NCBI GenBank assembly: GCA_022447365.1
Contig: JAKVBL010000008.1
Span: forward strand, 186,001 to 250,000
Reading direction: 5' to 3'
From: Oleiphilaceae bacterium
Lineage (GTDB): Bacteria; Pseudomonadota; Gammaproteobacteria; Pseudomonadales; Oleiphilaceae
DNA: 64,000 nt
The notes under the pieces were generated by a model. That model had not been told where the DNA came from. It was given only the letters and a program-made list of their open reading frames with translations, and made no database searches. Positions 1 to 9,502 of the stretch are shown piece by piece. Position numbers and translations under genes: made by a program. Numbering within the stretch: the first letter of the stretch is position 1; every line of letters starts with the position of its first letter.

Positions 1-790
1 CGATGCATCAAAGATCTGCGCACCAAGCGGAACCAGCTGCGCTTCTACAACTGTGTTTCGATCATAGATCGATGATGAAACAGCTTTAAACGCGTTTTCG
101 TAATTGCGTATTCCTTCCCTTACACGTTCAGCAGCAGCTCTAAGATTTGCGTTCTGAAGTTCGGGCATAAGGGTATTTAGTTCTCGCGACGCTGCACTTA
201 GTTCGTTAGGAACTCGATCAGCGGAGCTTTCTTGATTGTCATCTAAAAATCGAAACGCATAAAGACGAGCAAGTAGAAGGTTTTCTTGAACGACGCCTGC
301 ATAGTATGCAGCAACGATATCATTATCTTTATATGCCGAGTCGCGAATATATGTGAGCTCTTTTCTAATCTGAGAACCAGCAACGTTCATTCCTTCATTC
401 ACTAAACGGTTGCGCTCCCTCATATTGGACACTACGCTTCCGATAAACGCTTGATCATAATTGCGTGACAAAGCATTTATACTTTCGAGAATTGCAACGC
501 GGTTTGGGTCTTCGATTTGTTCGTTTGCTTGGTTCAGAATAAGAATCGTTTGCTCAGACAATTGATTGAAGTCACTAATGTTTTACTCTAAACCGGTTTT
601 TAGATAATCACTCACGATCAATTGTTTGTTCAGCATATTTGCAGTGATATCTGCGGCGATTCCAGAATCAGGAGCTAGGTCTTCTGTCACTACGCTCATT
701 TGGGTGTCTAACTCTATCTAGCAACATCTGCTTCTCCTCACGAAATTAACAACGATATCCGTAGGGCAATCTTTTTAGAGTTATTTAGCG
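1..790 (-). pseudogene. Broken chemoreceptor-like sensor, N-terminal part (runs off left edge)
   Basis: Read on the minus strand, about 230 codons form a mostly alpha-helical, polar sequence typical of the ligand-binding part of methyl-accepting or HAMP-linked sensors (for example NMRERNRLVNEG and YAFRFLDDNQ). An in-frame TAA at 583-585 interrupts it. Further upstream the expected first membrane segment survives only as a fragment in another frame (KIALRISLLIS followed by TGA, about 740-785), so at least one frameshift or deletion is also present. The rest of the gene lies beyond base 1. The family assignment rests on the style of the helices, not on a catalytic motif, so a sensor kinase is possible too. 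Two separate lesions make a sequencing error a poor explanation. No intact start was found. Confidence 0.6.
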
Positions 791-947
791 CTCCTTATAA
801 CGAAAACCGAACAGGCTAAATGATAGTCAGATATTTTTGTTCGGTAGCACTGTAATGATCGTTATATTCGCACCAAATGTTCGGATTAAACGCGGATAAA
901 AAGTGATCTAAATTCTAAAAGGAATAAAGTGGAAGCAAGAAAGTGAC

Positions 948-976
948 ATAAAAAAGCCGCTAATTTAAGCGGCTTT
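948..976 (-). terminator. Rho-independent terminator of fdxA
   Basis: A 9-bp stem (AAAGCCGCT / AGCGGCTTT) with a 6-base loop is followed, in the minus direction, by a run of Ts. It lies 18 bp past the fdxA stop codon. Confidence 0.85.
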
Positions 977-993
977 CTAGAGATAGGGATTAA

Positions 994-1317
994 CTACTTT
1001 TCTAGGTACTGTAGTTTGTCTGGAACGCCATCCCATTCTTTAGCATCAGGAAGAGGGTCTTTTTGTTCCGTAATATTTGGCCAAGTCTGGCAAAGCTCTG
1101 CATTCAACTCAATATATTGAACCTGATCTGCTGGTAGCTCATCTTCCGAGAAAATCGCGTTAGCAGGGCATTCCGGCTCACATAGTGCACAGTCGATACA
1201 TTCATCCGGGTCGATTACCAAAAAGTTTGGACCTTCATAAAAACAATCTACTGGGCATACTTCGACGCAGTCAGTGTATTTGCACTTAACGCAGTTGTCG
1301 GTAACAACAAATGTCAT
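994..1317 (-). CDS. fdxA: Seven-iron ferredoxin FdxA
   Basis: This 107-residue protein is a soluble electron carrier with one [3Fe-4S] and one [4Fe-4S] cluster. The N-terminal half carries the cysteine pattern of the Azotobacter FdI/FdxA family: CVKCKYTDC followed by VCPVDC, then CIDCALC followed by CPANAI. The C-terminal 40 residues are the usual acidic tail with conserved tryptophans (QTWPNIT, AKEWDG). Length is normal. It follows mutS on the same strand after 135 bp, an arrangement common in gammaproteobacteria, but has its own probable promoter with a Fur-like box (1339-1357) and its own terminator. The redox partner cannot be read from this window. Confidence 0.95.
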   Translation of the reverse strand: MTFVVTDNCVKCKYTDCVEVCPVDCFYEGPNFLVIDPDECIDCALCEPECPANAIFSEDELPADQVQYIELNAELCQTWPNITEQKDPLPDAKEWDGVPDKLQYLEK

Positions 1318-1338
1318 GGTAATACTAACCTTTATTTA

Positions 1339-1357
1339 AATGATAATTGTTCTCAAA
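1339..1357 (-). promoter_or_regulatory. Fur-like box upstream of fdxA
   Basis: AATGATAATTGTTCTCAAA matches 13 of the 16 fixed positions of the gammaproteobacterial Fur consensus (AATGANAATNATTNTCATT). It ends 22 bp upstream of the fdxA start, where a repressor would overlap the promoter or leader. Confidence 0.5.
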
Positions 1358-1452
1358 GCCATTAATCCCGCGGCTTTCGAGCGGTTTGCAATTCTAGCGA
1401 TAGCCTTATAATCGATCAAGAGCAAAAACGAATTTGCTTATGCCAATTTGAA

Positions 1453-4086
1453 TTAGCTTAGTTCATCCTTTAGTTGATACAAGGCATTAAGCGCTTCACG
1501 AGGGCTTAAGCTATCAACATCAATTCCTTCCAGTAGTTCTTCAACTTTAGATTTGGGCGAACCAAACAGTTCTGCTTGAAAAAAATCGTCGTCTTTAGTG
1601 TTTTTATTGCGGCTTGCAGATGCCCCAACTTTGCCTGAATCAACTGACTGAACGAACTCTAACGATTTATCGGACTCAAGTTCCGACAACTTGGTTTTCG
1701 CGTTAGCGACGACAGAGCTTGGTACACCTGCCAATTGCGCGACTTGTAACCCGTAGCTTTTATTCGCAGCGCCATCTAATACGCTGTGCAAGAAAATAAT
1801 CTTATCGTCATGCTCTGTAGCTTTCAGATGAACGTTGGTAACGTTACTCAAGCGATCAGCTAGCTGCGTCATTTCAAAATAGTGTGTGGCAAAAAGAGTA
1901 AACGCTTTTGTATTGTTTGAGAGATACTCTGCGGCAGACCATGCTAGCGACAATCCATCAAATGTACTCGTTCCACGACCAACCTCATCCATTAGAACCA
2001 GACTATTGCTAGTCGCGTTATTAAGGATGTTCGCAGTTTCCGTCATCTCCACCATGAAAGTAGAACGGCCACCTGCGGTGTCATCGGCACTTCCCATGCG
2101 TGTAAATATTTGATCGATAGGGCCAAAAGTTGCCGAGTTAGCTGGTACATAAGCGCCTGAATAAGCCATTAGAGCGATGATCGCTACTTGGCGCATGTAG
2201 GTAGATTTACCACCCATATTAGGCCCAGTTATCACGAGCATCTCTCTCTTATTATTCATCACAACATCATTTGGCACGAAAGACTCATCAATGAGTTGCT
2301 CGATAACAGGGTGACGTCCAGCAACTATGTCTAAATGCTTTTCATCAACAAGAGTAGGGCGACAATAATTTAAGTTACTCGCGCGCTCAGCAAAATTTGT
2401 CAGTACATCTAATTCCGCGAGCCCACCGGCACACAATTGGAGTTCATGGATATGATCATTGAGCTGAGAGACCAGATCTTCATAAAGAGCTTTTTCACGA
2501 CTTAGGGCGCGACTCTTAGCGCTCAAGGCTTTGTCTTCGAACTCTTTCAATTCAGGTGTGATAAAGCGCTCTGCATTCTTAAGTGTTTGTCTGCGAACGT
2601 AATGTACTGGCGCCTGTTCACTCTGGGCTTTTGAAATTTCTATAAAGTACCCATGTACACGGTTATAGCCGACTTTAAGTGTTGATATGCCAGTTTCTTC
2701 GCGTTCGCGTTCCTCTAGATCGATGAGAAACTGACCCGCATTTTCACTCATGTTTCGAAGTTCATCTAGCTCAGAATCAAAACCTTCTTTAATAACCCCA
2801 CCATCACGAATGACAACCGGAGGATTATCAATTACGGCGCTATCGAGCAATTGAGCAAGTGACGGATGCTCTGAGATTCGAGATTTCAAGTCATCAAGTA
2901 AATTGGTGTTTAGGTTCTTAATAGCGACCTGCAATGCGGGTAAAACAAGAAGCGTATCTTTAAGGCGGGTAAAGTCCCTTGGTCGTGCGGAACCAAGTGC
3001 TACCCGAGCCAGAATTCGTTCAATATCGCTGACATGCTTTAACTGATCAATAACAAGATCGAAGTGATAGTTATTAAGAAGATCTCCAACTGCATCATGA
3101 CGATTTTCGGCTACTATTTTCTGTTGTGTAGGCTGGTTCAACCAACGGCGCAGAAGACGGCTACCCATCGCAGTACTGCAATGATCTAATACCCAAGACA
3201 GCGTACTTGTCGATTCGCCTTGAGTTGTAGCATCTATCTCTAGATTCTTACGACTAGCCGCATCAATCACGATACTTTCTGAGAAAGATTCACGACTCAT
3301 TGTTTTGATATGCGCCAATTCATCACGCTGGGTATCTTTTACGTATTGGAGAAGCGCTCCGGCTGCTCCAACAGCGGCGGTTAAATCATCACACCCGAAA
3401 CCGCCTAAATCTTTGGTCTTGAAATGTTTGGTTAGTATCCGTTCACAGGAATCAAGCTCGAAATTCCATGGTCCTTGTCGTCTTAAAGACGTTTTGATGT
3501 TAAGAGCATCCTCGAAAGGAAACTCATCACTAATAAGAAGCTCGGCAGGTTTAAGGCGATGTACTTCAGCAACTAAATTACTTAGCCCCTTAACTTCCGT
3601 GATGTGAAAACGTCCAGATGATAGCTCTAGCCATGCGATACCAAATATATCTTGCTGAACTTGGCTGATCGCACCTAAAAGATTTTCTGAGCGCTCATCA
3701 AGAAACGCCTCATCGGTAAGGGTACCTGGCGTTACCACGCGCACAACTTTACGTTCAACTGGTCCTTTGCTTGTTGCAGGATCGCCGATTTGCTCCGCAA
3801 CAGCAATTGAAAGACCACACTTAACTAGCTTCGCTATATAGCCCTCTGCAGCGTGGTACGGAACTCCGGCCATAGGAATTGGCTCTCCGCCAGACTTGCC
3901 CCTCGCTGTTAAGGTAATATCAAGTAAATGCGCTGCGGTTTTGGCATCGTCATAAAACAGCTCGTAAAAATCACCCATTCGGTAAAAAACAAGTTCGTGA
4001 GCATGTTGTTCTTTGATTTGAAAGTACTGCTGCATCATAGGGGTATGGGCAGCCTTACTAGAAGGAGATTTATCTTTAACTGTCAT
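1453..4086 (-). CDS. mutS: DNA mismatch repair protein MutS
   Basis: This 877-residue protein recognises mismatches and, with MutL, starts repair of replication errors. The N-terminal mismatch-reading domain has the Phe-X-Glu motif (GDFYELF, about residue 40). The ATPase domain has Walker [11 protein letters not shown] (about 640) and the signature [13 protein letters not shown] (about 720), followed by the conserved THYFEM. The C-terminus ends in the helical tetramerisation region. Length and domain order are as in E. coli MutS (853 residues). The start is the first ATG of the frame (MTVKDKS). It is separated from the Mrp operon upstream by 147 bp and is probably transcribed on its own. Confidence 0.97.
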   Translation of the reverse strand: MTVKDKSPSSKAAHTPMMQQYFQIKEQHAHELVFYRMGDFYELFYDDAKTAAHLLDITLTARGKSGGEPIPMAGVPYHAAEGYIAKLVKCGLSIAVAEQIGDPATSKGPVERKVVRVVTPGTLTDEAFLDERSENLLGAISQVQQDIFGIAWLELSSGRFHITEVKGLSNLVAEVHRLKPAELLISDEFPFEDALNIKTSLRRQGPWNFELDSCERILTKHFKTKDLGGFGCDDLTAAVGAAGALLQYVKDTQRDELAHIKTMSRESFSESIVIDAASRKNLEIDATTQGESTSTLSWVLDHCSTAMGSRLLRRWLNQPTQQKIVAENRHDAVGDLLNNYHFDLVIDQLKHVSDIERILARVALGSARPRDFTRLKDTLLVLPALQVAIKNLNTNLLDDLKSRISEHPSLAQLLDSAVIDNPPVVIRDGGVIKEGFDSELDELRNMSENAGQFLIDLEEREREETGISTLKVGYNRVHGYFIEISKAQSEQAPVHYVRRQTLKNAERFITPELKEFEDKALSAKSRALSREKALYEDLVSQLNDHIHELQLCAGGLAELDVLTNFAERASNLNYCRPTLVDEKHLDIVAGRHPVIEQLIDESFVPNDVVMNNKREMLVITGPNMGGKSTYMRQVAIIALMAYSGAYVPANSATFGPIDQIFTRMGSADDTAGGRSTFMVEMTETANILNNATSNSLVLMDEVGRGTSTFDGLSLAWSAAEYLSNNTKAFTLFATHYFEMTQLADRLSNVTNVHLKATEHDDKIIFLHSVLDGAANKSYGLQVAQLAGVPSSVVANAKTKLSELESDKSLEFVQSVDSGKVGASASRNKNTKDDDFFQAELFGSPKSKVEELLEGIDVDSLSPREALNALYQLKDELS

Positions 4087-4194
4087 ATAGGAAATTGGTT
4101 TTTGTATTCTGGTTGAAGCGAGCTTTATCTAGTCGCGAAGAATAGCAAAATAGAACTAATCGAACTACGAAAAACGGACGAAAATAGCGAATGG

Positions 4195-4227
4195 AGCAGG
4201 TTGAAACTTAGAGAACTTCAACCTGCT
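4195..4227 (-). terminator. Stem-loop after the Mrp operon
   Basis: Perfect 11-bp arms (AGCAGGTTGAA / TTCAACCTGCT) with an 11-base loop lie 6 bp past the last Mrp gene. There is no T-run directly after it on the minus strand, so it may be an imperfect terminator or a 3'-end stabilising hairpin. Confidence 0.5.
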
Positions 4228-4233
4228 AAACGC

Positions 4234-5922
4234 TTATATGTAATAAACGATCAAATAGCCACAAAGAAGAATAGCTACCCAAAATACCATCGTTTCAATT
4301 GGCCACATGCGCGCCACTGAACCCTTAGGTTTATTTTTGTGTGTGTCATAAACATGAGTCACAAGTGACTTAAGCGTATTTACGAACGCCTGCTCTTGCT
4401 TGGCATACACGGCATATACTTTTCTACCAAAACCTGTGACAAGTTTTGTACCGAGTTTTCGATAGAACCAGTCAAAATCAAGGCTAATGGTCTCGGTACG
4501 CTTCATCATGGGTAGCAAAAGAAAGAAAGCTAGCCCAGCAAATAGTAGTAACTGAAACTGAGTTACTAAATGATCTGCCGTGTAAGGCTCGTAATCCACA
4601 GGATAAGGAAGAAGGTCATATAAAGGCTGCGGGAATACGCCTAAGGCGATACATAAAAATGCAAAGATAAACATCGCAAACTGCATGTTCTTCGGTGACT
4701 CTTCTGGTCGTAAACCGGAATCTTTCTGGAAGAATACAAACCAAGGATACTTGACGCCGGCATGTAAAAATACACCTGCAGAAGCCGCAGCGAGTAAGAA
4801 CCACACCCATGTGATGTGCTCATAGGCTGCAGAGGACGAGATCATTGATTTGGAGACAAATCCCGAGGTAAATGGGAAAGACGAGATCGCTAACGCACCG
4901 ATAATCCCATACAGTGTCGTAATCGGCATGCTATGGAACAGCCCGCCCAAATCGCTACAGCGACGCTTGCCTGTACGGTATAACACCGCGCCAGCCGTCA
5001 TGAGAAGTAAAGCTTTGTATACGATATGAGCAAAGGCATGAGCTGCTGCTCCGTTCAACGCCATTTCAGTACCGATACCGATACCCGTGATCATGAAACC
5101 AACCTGATTAACGATACTGTATGACAGAATTCGTCTTGCATCATTTTCAAGCAGAGCATAAATGATGCCGTAGAAAATCATAAAGCATCCGATTGGAATC
5201 AATACACTTGTACCAGGGAACGCAATAAGCAGCGTAAATACCGCTGTTTTGGTTGTGAAGGCAGAGAGAAAGACCGAGCCACTCGGGCTTGCTTCAGGAT
5301 ATGCATCTGCAATCCACGCCGAGAAAGGTGGCGCGCCGGCGTTGACCAAGAAACCGATTAATATCAGCCATTGAGCAGGTCCAGCTAACTCAAGCGCGGT
5401 AAATTCGGTAGATCCTGTTTCATGGATATGCCACAGAATACCTGCCATCAATATGACGCCGCCAAATAAATGCATAAACAAATAACGCATACTGGCTTTG
5501 TATGCGGAGCTTGTTGCGCCAGCCCAGATCACTGCGGTAGAGCCAATTGCCATTAACTCCCAATAAATAAATACGCTGATCAAGTCGCCAGAAGAAGTCA
5601 CCCCGATTGCGCTACCGGCGTATAAAAACGCTGCAGATAACTCCAAGGTGGAAGCGGTACGCATCGCATAGATGCCACCAACCAAGACCATCAAAGAAAA
5701 GATAGTCGCAAACAACTTGCCTACGGTTGAAAAATCAAGCGGTGATAGCGTGTATTCAAGAAAACTTGTTTGCCAAAGCGCGTTATCGGGCAAGGTCCAG
5801 ATAAGTGTCAATGCAAGTACAGGCAAAGCCACAAGTACAGCTTGTCTCAACAAACCCTGAGTAATAGGGATCAATAGCGCCCCAATGATAATTATCCAGC
5901 CTGGTGGAAATTCAATCATCAT
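4234..5922 (-). CDS. Third NuoL/M/N-like proton-translocating antiporter subunit
   Basis: A 562-residue polytopic membrane protein of the proton-conducting antiporter family (MrpA/D, NuoL/M/N). Visible family marks are YWELMAIGSTAV (TM5 glutamate), FTTKTAVFTLLIA (TM7 lysine) and the repeated helix region around HAFAHIVYKALLLM. The C-terminal 100 residues are hydrophilic, then a last helix (DWFYRKLGTK to the end), an extension absent from ordinary MrpD. It is the last gene of the operon. The ATG at 5920-5922 was chosen because AGAGGA sits 5 bases before it and it overlaps the previous gene by 11 bp; a further ATG follows directly. It probably replaces the NuoL-like half of MrpA, or adds a third channel. 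Substrate ions cannot be read from the sequence. Confidence 0.85.
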   Translation of the reverse strand: MMIEFPPGWIIIIGALLIPITQGLLRQAVLVALPVLALTLIWTLPDNALWQTSFLEYTLSPLDFSTVGKLFATIFSLMVLVGGIYAMRTASTLELSAAFLYAGSAIGVTSSGDLISVFIYWELMAIGSTAVIWAGATSSAYKASMRYLFMHLFGGVILMAGILWHIHETGSTEFTALELAGPAQWLILIGFLVNAGAPPFSAWIADAYPEASPSGSVFLSAFTTKTAVFTLLIAFPGTSVLIPIGCFMIFYGIIYALLENDARRILSYSIVNQVGFMITGIGIGTEMALNGAAAHAFAHIVYKALLLMTAGAVLYRTGKRRCSDLGGLFHSMPITTLYGIIGALAISSFPFTSGFVSKSMISSSAAYEHITWVWFLLAAASAGVFLHAGVKYPWFVFFQKDSGLRPEESPKNMQFAMFIFAFLCIALGVFPQPLYDLLPYPVDYEPYTADHLVTQFQLLLFAGLAFFLLLPMMKRTETISLDFDWFYRKLGTKLVTGFGRKVYAVYAKQEQAFVNTLKSLVTHVYDTHKNKPKGSVARMWPIETMVFWVAILLCGYLIVYYI

Positions 5923-6160
5923 AATAATCCTCTCCACGCTTCAAGAGGTAGCCAAGCACTTTTGCGCCGACCACCATAGCGGCACACGTAACAAATCCAT
6001 ACCACGCTGAAAAACCAAAGGTGCCATCAATACCAAAGTGTTCATGCTTATGAATCAATAATTCAGATAAGACGGTCAGAACCAAAATGGCGATAAATAC
6101 CTTCCAGAGCAAACTGATCGATGCCGGTCTCATTAACCAATGTTTTTCAGGTTCATTCAT
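5912..6160 (-). CDS. Small two-helix membrane protein of the Mrp operon, function unknown
   Basis: An 82-residue protein with two probable membrane helices (about residues 14-34 and 48-72) and an acidic C-terminus (GEDYYDD). It overlaps the upstream antiporter gene by the ATGA arrangement and the downstream one by 11 bp, so all three are translationally coupled. That coupling argues for a real subunit or assembly factor. It does not resemble MrpE, MrpF, MrpG or MrpC, all of which are present elsewhere in the operon. The LLIHKHEHFG stretch between the helices could bind a metal or titrate protons, but this is speculation. Confidence 0.75.
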   Translation of the reverse strand: MNEPEKHWLMRPASISLLWKVFIAILVLTVLSELLIHKHEHFGIDGTFGFSAWYGFVTCAAMVVGAKVLGYLLKRGEDYYDD

Positions 6161-7644
6161 AGAGACAGCTCCAGCATTTGTTTCGCAAGCGCAAGTGGTA
6201 ATTCAGGGTTAAAGAACATAAACAGAGTCATGCCCGCTGTAATTAACAAAGGAATCAGAATCATTAGTGGCGCTTCTCCATGACTCTGATGTTTCTGGTC
6301 GTTAGGCTCAGATTTGAAGTAAGCCGCATAAACGATTGGAATAAAATACGCTGCGTTTAATAAAGTGCTGAGAATTAGGGCAATAACAGCGACCCACTGA
6401 CTTGTTTCTAGAGAACCAAGTAGTAGATACCATTTGGAAATAAACCCAGCAGCTGGCGGCAACCCGATCATCGATATCGCACCGATCGTAAAGGCAGTCA
6501 TTGTCAAAGGCATGTGTTTGCCAATTCCATCAAGCTCACTCACTAACTTCTTGTGCGCTGTTGTGTATATCGCACCGGCCACGAAAAACAGGGTGATTTT
6601 ACCGAAGGCATGAGCAGCGATATGCATTGCGCTTCCGATAACACCCATGGCAGTAGCTAGCATTGCACCCAGTACGATGTAACTCAGTTGAGCTATTGTT
6701 GAGTAAGCAAGCCTCGCTTTGAGATTGTCTTTGGTCATCGCGATTATCGATGCAATCACCATCGTGCCGGAGGCGGCATAAAGTATTAAGTCGGTTGTAG
6801 CAAGGTCAGAAAGCGTATCAAGACCGAAAATGTATACCGCAACTTTCAAAATGCTGAAAACACCCGCTTTAACAACGGCGACGGCATGCAGTAAGGCACT
6901 GACAGGAGTTGGCGCAACCATCGCTGATGGAAGCCAACGATGAAAAGGCATGAGAGCGGCCTTTCCGATCCCGAAACAAAATAATACAAGTAACAAGCCA
7001 ACCATTAAATCTGGAGAAGACTCGTCGAATACGCCGCCAGGCTTAAAGTCTAATGTGCCCGTGATGGCATATGTGCCAAGTATTGCGAACAATAAAAAAC
7101 CGACGGAAGTCGAAAGTAAAATACCAAGATAAATCCGTCCGCCTTCTTTCGCTTCTTTAGTTCCAGCATGGGTAACTAGAGGGTAGGTTGAGAGTGTTAG
7201 AACCTCGTAGAAGATGAATAGCGTAAGCAAATTATCTGAAAAACAAATGGCCATCACCGAGCTGATTGCCAGGGCGAAACATATAAAAAAGCGCGTCTGA
7301 TTTTTTTCATTATTGCCGCGCATATACCCAATGGCATAGATCGTAGTCACGATCCAAAGAAAGCTGGCAACTAGAGCAAATAGAACGCCTAGTGGCTCAA
7401 CCAAAAATGAAACGCTCAGACCCGGGAATAGGTCGAACCAATGCATATTCATCAGTGTGCCGTGGAACGTGTTATCGGTGATCGCCAGAACTACGGTAAA
7501 CAGGATAATCGAGGTCGCAATACTCGCTGCTTCCCTCAGGTTTGGATATTTGCCTAGCAACCCAACTAAAAATGCGCCAAAGAATGGTATAAATATCGCG
7601 AGATTGATTAGTTGATCTTGGCTAATGCTTGCCCAAAGGTTCAT
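6157..7644 (-). CDS. MrpD-like antiporter subunit (second paralogue)
   Basis: A 495-residue membrane protein with about 14 helices, of the NuoM/MrpD family. The TM5 glutamate is in FYEVLTLSTYPLV. The helix 7-8 region reads ALMPFHRWLPSAMVAPTPVS followed by VVKAGVFSILK, typical of NuoM-like proton channels (HxWLPxAHxxAPTPVSAxLH). It overlaps both neighbours by ATGA (stop and start interleaved). It is clearly paralogous to, but much diverged from, the next gene upstream. In Mrp complexes such subunits carry protons or sodium across the inner membrane. Confidence 0.88.
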   Translation of the reverse strand: MNLWASISQDQLINLAIFIPFFGAFLVGLLGKYPNLREAASIATSIILFTVVLAITDNTFHGTLMNMHWFDLFPGLSVSFLVEPLGVLFALVASFLWIVTTIYAIGYMRGNNEKNQTRFFICFALAISSVMAICFSDNLLTLFIFYEVLTLSTYPLVTHAGTKEAKEGGRIYLGILLSTSVGFLLFAILGTYAITGTLDFKPGGVFDESSPDLMVGLLLVLFCFGIGKAALMPFHRWLPSAMVAPTPVSALLHAVAVVKAGVFSILKVAVYIFGLDTLSDLATTDLILYAASGTMVIASIIAMTKDNLKARLAYSTIAQLSYIVLGAMLATAMGVIGSAMHIAAHAFGKITLFFVAGAIYTTAHKKLVSELDGIGKHMPLTMTAFTIGAISMIGLPPAAGFISKWYLLLGSLETSQWVAVIALILSTLLNAAYFIPIVYAAYFKSEPNDQKHQSHGEAPLMILIPLLITAGMTLFMFFNPELPLALAKQMLELSL

Positions 7645-9146
7645 TGAACACCTCCAACTAATGAACTGCCGTTCAACAGTGCTTCAGCACCGGCTGTCGC
7701 AGCAGAGACTGTCAAAGAGGTGTCGATACCAAAATATATATTAGCCAAGACAAGTAGCCACATCGGAATGAGCATGCTCACAGGCACTTCCTTGATCTTC
7801 GTAGCGTCAGCGTCTTCACTAGGCTCCTTAAAATAAGCCGCCTCGATTACCTTACCTATGTATACCACTGCAAATAAAGAGGCAACGAGCACTAAGAACG
7901 CAACAAGCCAATTGCCTTGTTCAAGCGCAGCAGTCACTAAGTACCACTTGCTAATGAAGCCTACTGTTAGAGGTACACCAATAATACTTAAGCCTGCGAT
8001 CGTAAATGCACTCATAGTCCAGGGCATGCGACGACCTAAACCTTGGAACGCTATGATCTGCACAGAGCCCATGCGATAAAAGACAGCACCCACCGCCATA
8101 AACAAGGCTGCTTTCATTAATGCATGGTTAAAGATATGAAGAAGGGAAGCGGTCAAGCCTGTCAGAGAAACCAACGAGACGCCGAGAATAATGTAGCCCA
8201 CTTGCGCAACACTACTATATGCTAGCAATGTTTTTATATTACTTTGTGTGGTCGCGACGAAAGAACATTGAAAAATACCGGCTAACGCAAGAACCAAAAC
8301 AATGATCTCCATGTTCATTTGTTCAAATACGTAACCCGCACCAAAAATAGTAAAGACAAATCGCAACATGACATAAATCGCGACTTTAGTAGCCGTTCCT
8401 GCCAAGAATGCCGTTACAGCTGACGGTGCAAACGAATACGCAGCAGGAAGCCACATATGCAGAGGAAATAGTGCGAGCTTAATACTCACGCCAACCATGA
8501 TGAACGCAAGGCCCGTATTGATTGTTCGGTGACTTTCAACCGCCTGAATCCTCTCGGCAAGGTCAAGCATATTGAGTGTGCCGGTCTTCATATAGAGCAT
8601 TCCGACACCGATCAATATAAAGGTTGCACCGATTGTGCCCATGACTAAATAGCGGAATGCAGCCGTTAAGCAACGCCTGTCGGCGGCCAAACTAACTAGG
8701 GTGTAGGTAGCAAGAGAAGAAATTTCTAAAAAGACGAATAAGTTAAATGCATCGCCAGTAATTAGGATTCCTGAGAGTCCAGCAAGACACAACAAATAAG
8801 CGCTGTAAAACAGAGGTAATTGCTTGTGAGCAACTTCACTAGCAATGCTCTCTTTTGCGAAGAGTAATACAAGTGTGGCGATCACACTAACCGTTAGCAA
8901 TACAAATGCGTTGGCCGAATCAACACGCATTTCAATACCCCAAGGTGGCTCCCAACCGCCGAGTGCGTATCGAAGCGCGCCGCCATCCATTGTCGCGGAC
9001 ACTAGACCGAAAGAGATATAAACGCATGCACCGACGAAAAGAGTAGAAAGTAACCAGGCCGCTCGCGGTTTATTTATTAATACGACCAGTGGCGCAGCGA
9101 TTAACGGCAACAATACAGGTAGAACCGCTAAGTGTTGTTCAAACAT
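7641..9146 (-). CDS. mrpD: Na+/H+ antiporter subunit MrpD
   Basis: A 501-residue polytopic protein closest of the three to canonical MrpD/MnhD. Family marks are GDAFNLFVFLEISSLATYTL (TM5 glutamate), FPLHMWLPAAYSFAPSAVT and FLAGTATKVAIYVML (functional lysine), then the HALMKAALFMAVGAV helix. It directly follows mrpC, with the stop and start codons sharing one base, the classical C-D order. The complex exchanges cytoplasmic Na+ (or K+) for protons, using the proton gradient, and supports alkali and salt tolerance. Confidence 0.93.
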   Translation of the reverse strand: MFEQHLAVLPVLLPLIAAPLVVLINKPRAAWLLSTLFVGACVYISFGLVSATMDGGALRYALGGWEPPWGIEMRVDSANAFVLLTVSVIATLVLLFAKESIASEVAHKQLPLFYSAYLLCLAGLSGILITGDAFNLFVFLEISSLATYTLVSLAADRRCLTAAFRYLVMGTIGATFILIGVGMLYMKTGTLNMLDLAERIQAVESHRTINTGLAFIMVGVSIKLALFPLHMWLPAAYSFAPSAVTAFLAGTATKVAIYVMLRFVFTIFGAGYVFEQMNMEIIVLVLALAGIFQCSFVATTQSNIKTLLAYSSVAQVGYIILGVSLVSLTGLTASLLHIFNHALMKAALFMAVGAVFYRMGSVQIIAFQGLGRRMPWTMSAFTIAGLSIIGVPLTVGFISKWYLVTAALEQGNWLVAFLVLVASLFAVVYIGKVIEAAYFKEPSEDADATKIKEVPVSMLIPMWLLVLANIYFGIDTSLTVSAATAGAEALLNGSSLVGGVQ

Positions 9147-9502
9147 TAGATAACATCTTCCTTGTTCTGGAACTCATTTTCTTCGATCGTTCCGTAAGCG
9201 CTTTTTATTCTAAGGACTAATGACAAACCCACGGCTGTTGTGGCTACACCTACGACAATTGCCGTCAAGATCAATACGTGAGGGAGAGGATTGGAATATT
9301 GCGTCACACCTTCCGCTAAGATTGGAGCCGTGCCACCAACAACCTTTCCCATGGTGATGTACATTAAAAATACAGCGCTCTGAAAAATATTCAGGCCAAC
9401 CACTTTCTTAACGAGGTTATTAGCTGTGATAACGATATACAGACCGATCATCATCAAAATAACAACGACCCAATGATTGAAGTGTTCGAAGATTAAGCTC
9501 AT
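9146..9502 (-). CDS. mrpC: Na+/H+ antiporter subunit MrpC
   Basis: A 118-residue protein with three membrane helices, the NuoK-like subunit of Mrp complexes. The family pattern GLNIFQSAVFLMYI and LPHVLILTAIVVGVATTAVGL is visible. The glutamates that NuoK places in helices 2 and 3 are not obvious in the same positions, as is usual for MrpC. ATGA overlap with the fused A/B gene upstream and a one-base overlap with mrpD downstream show tight coupling. Confidence 0.92.
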   Translation of the reverse strand: MSLIFEHFNHWVVVILMMIGLYIVITANNLVKKVVGLNIFQSAVFLMYITMGKVVGGTAPILAEGVTQYSNPLPHVLILTAIVVGVATTAVGLSLVLRIKSAYGTIEENEFQNKEDVI

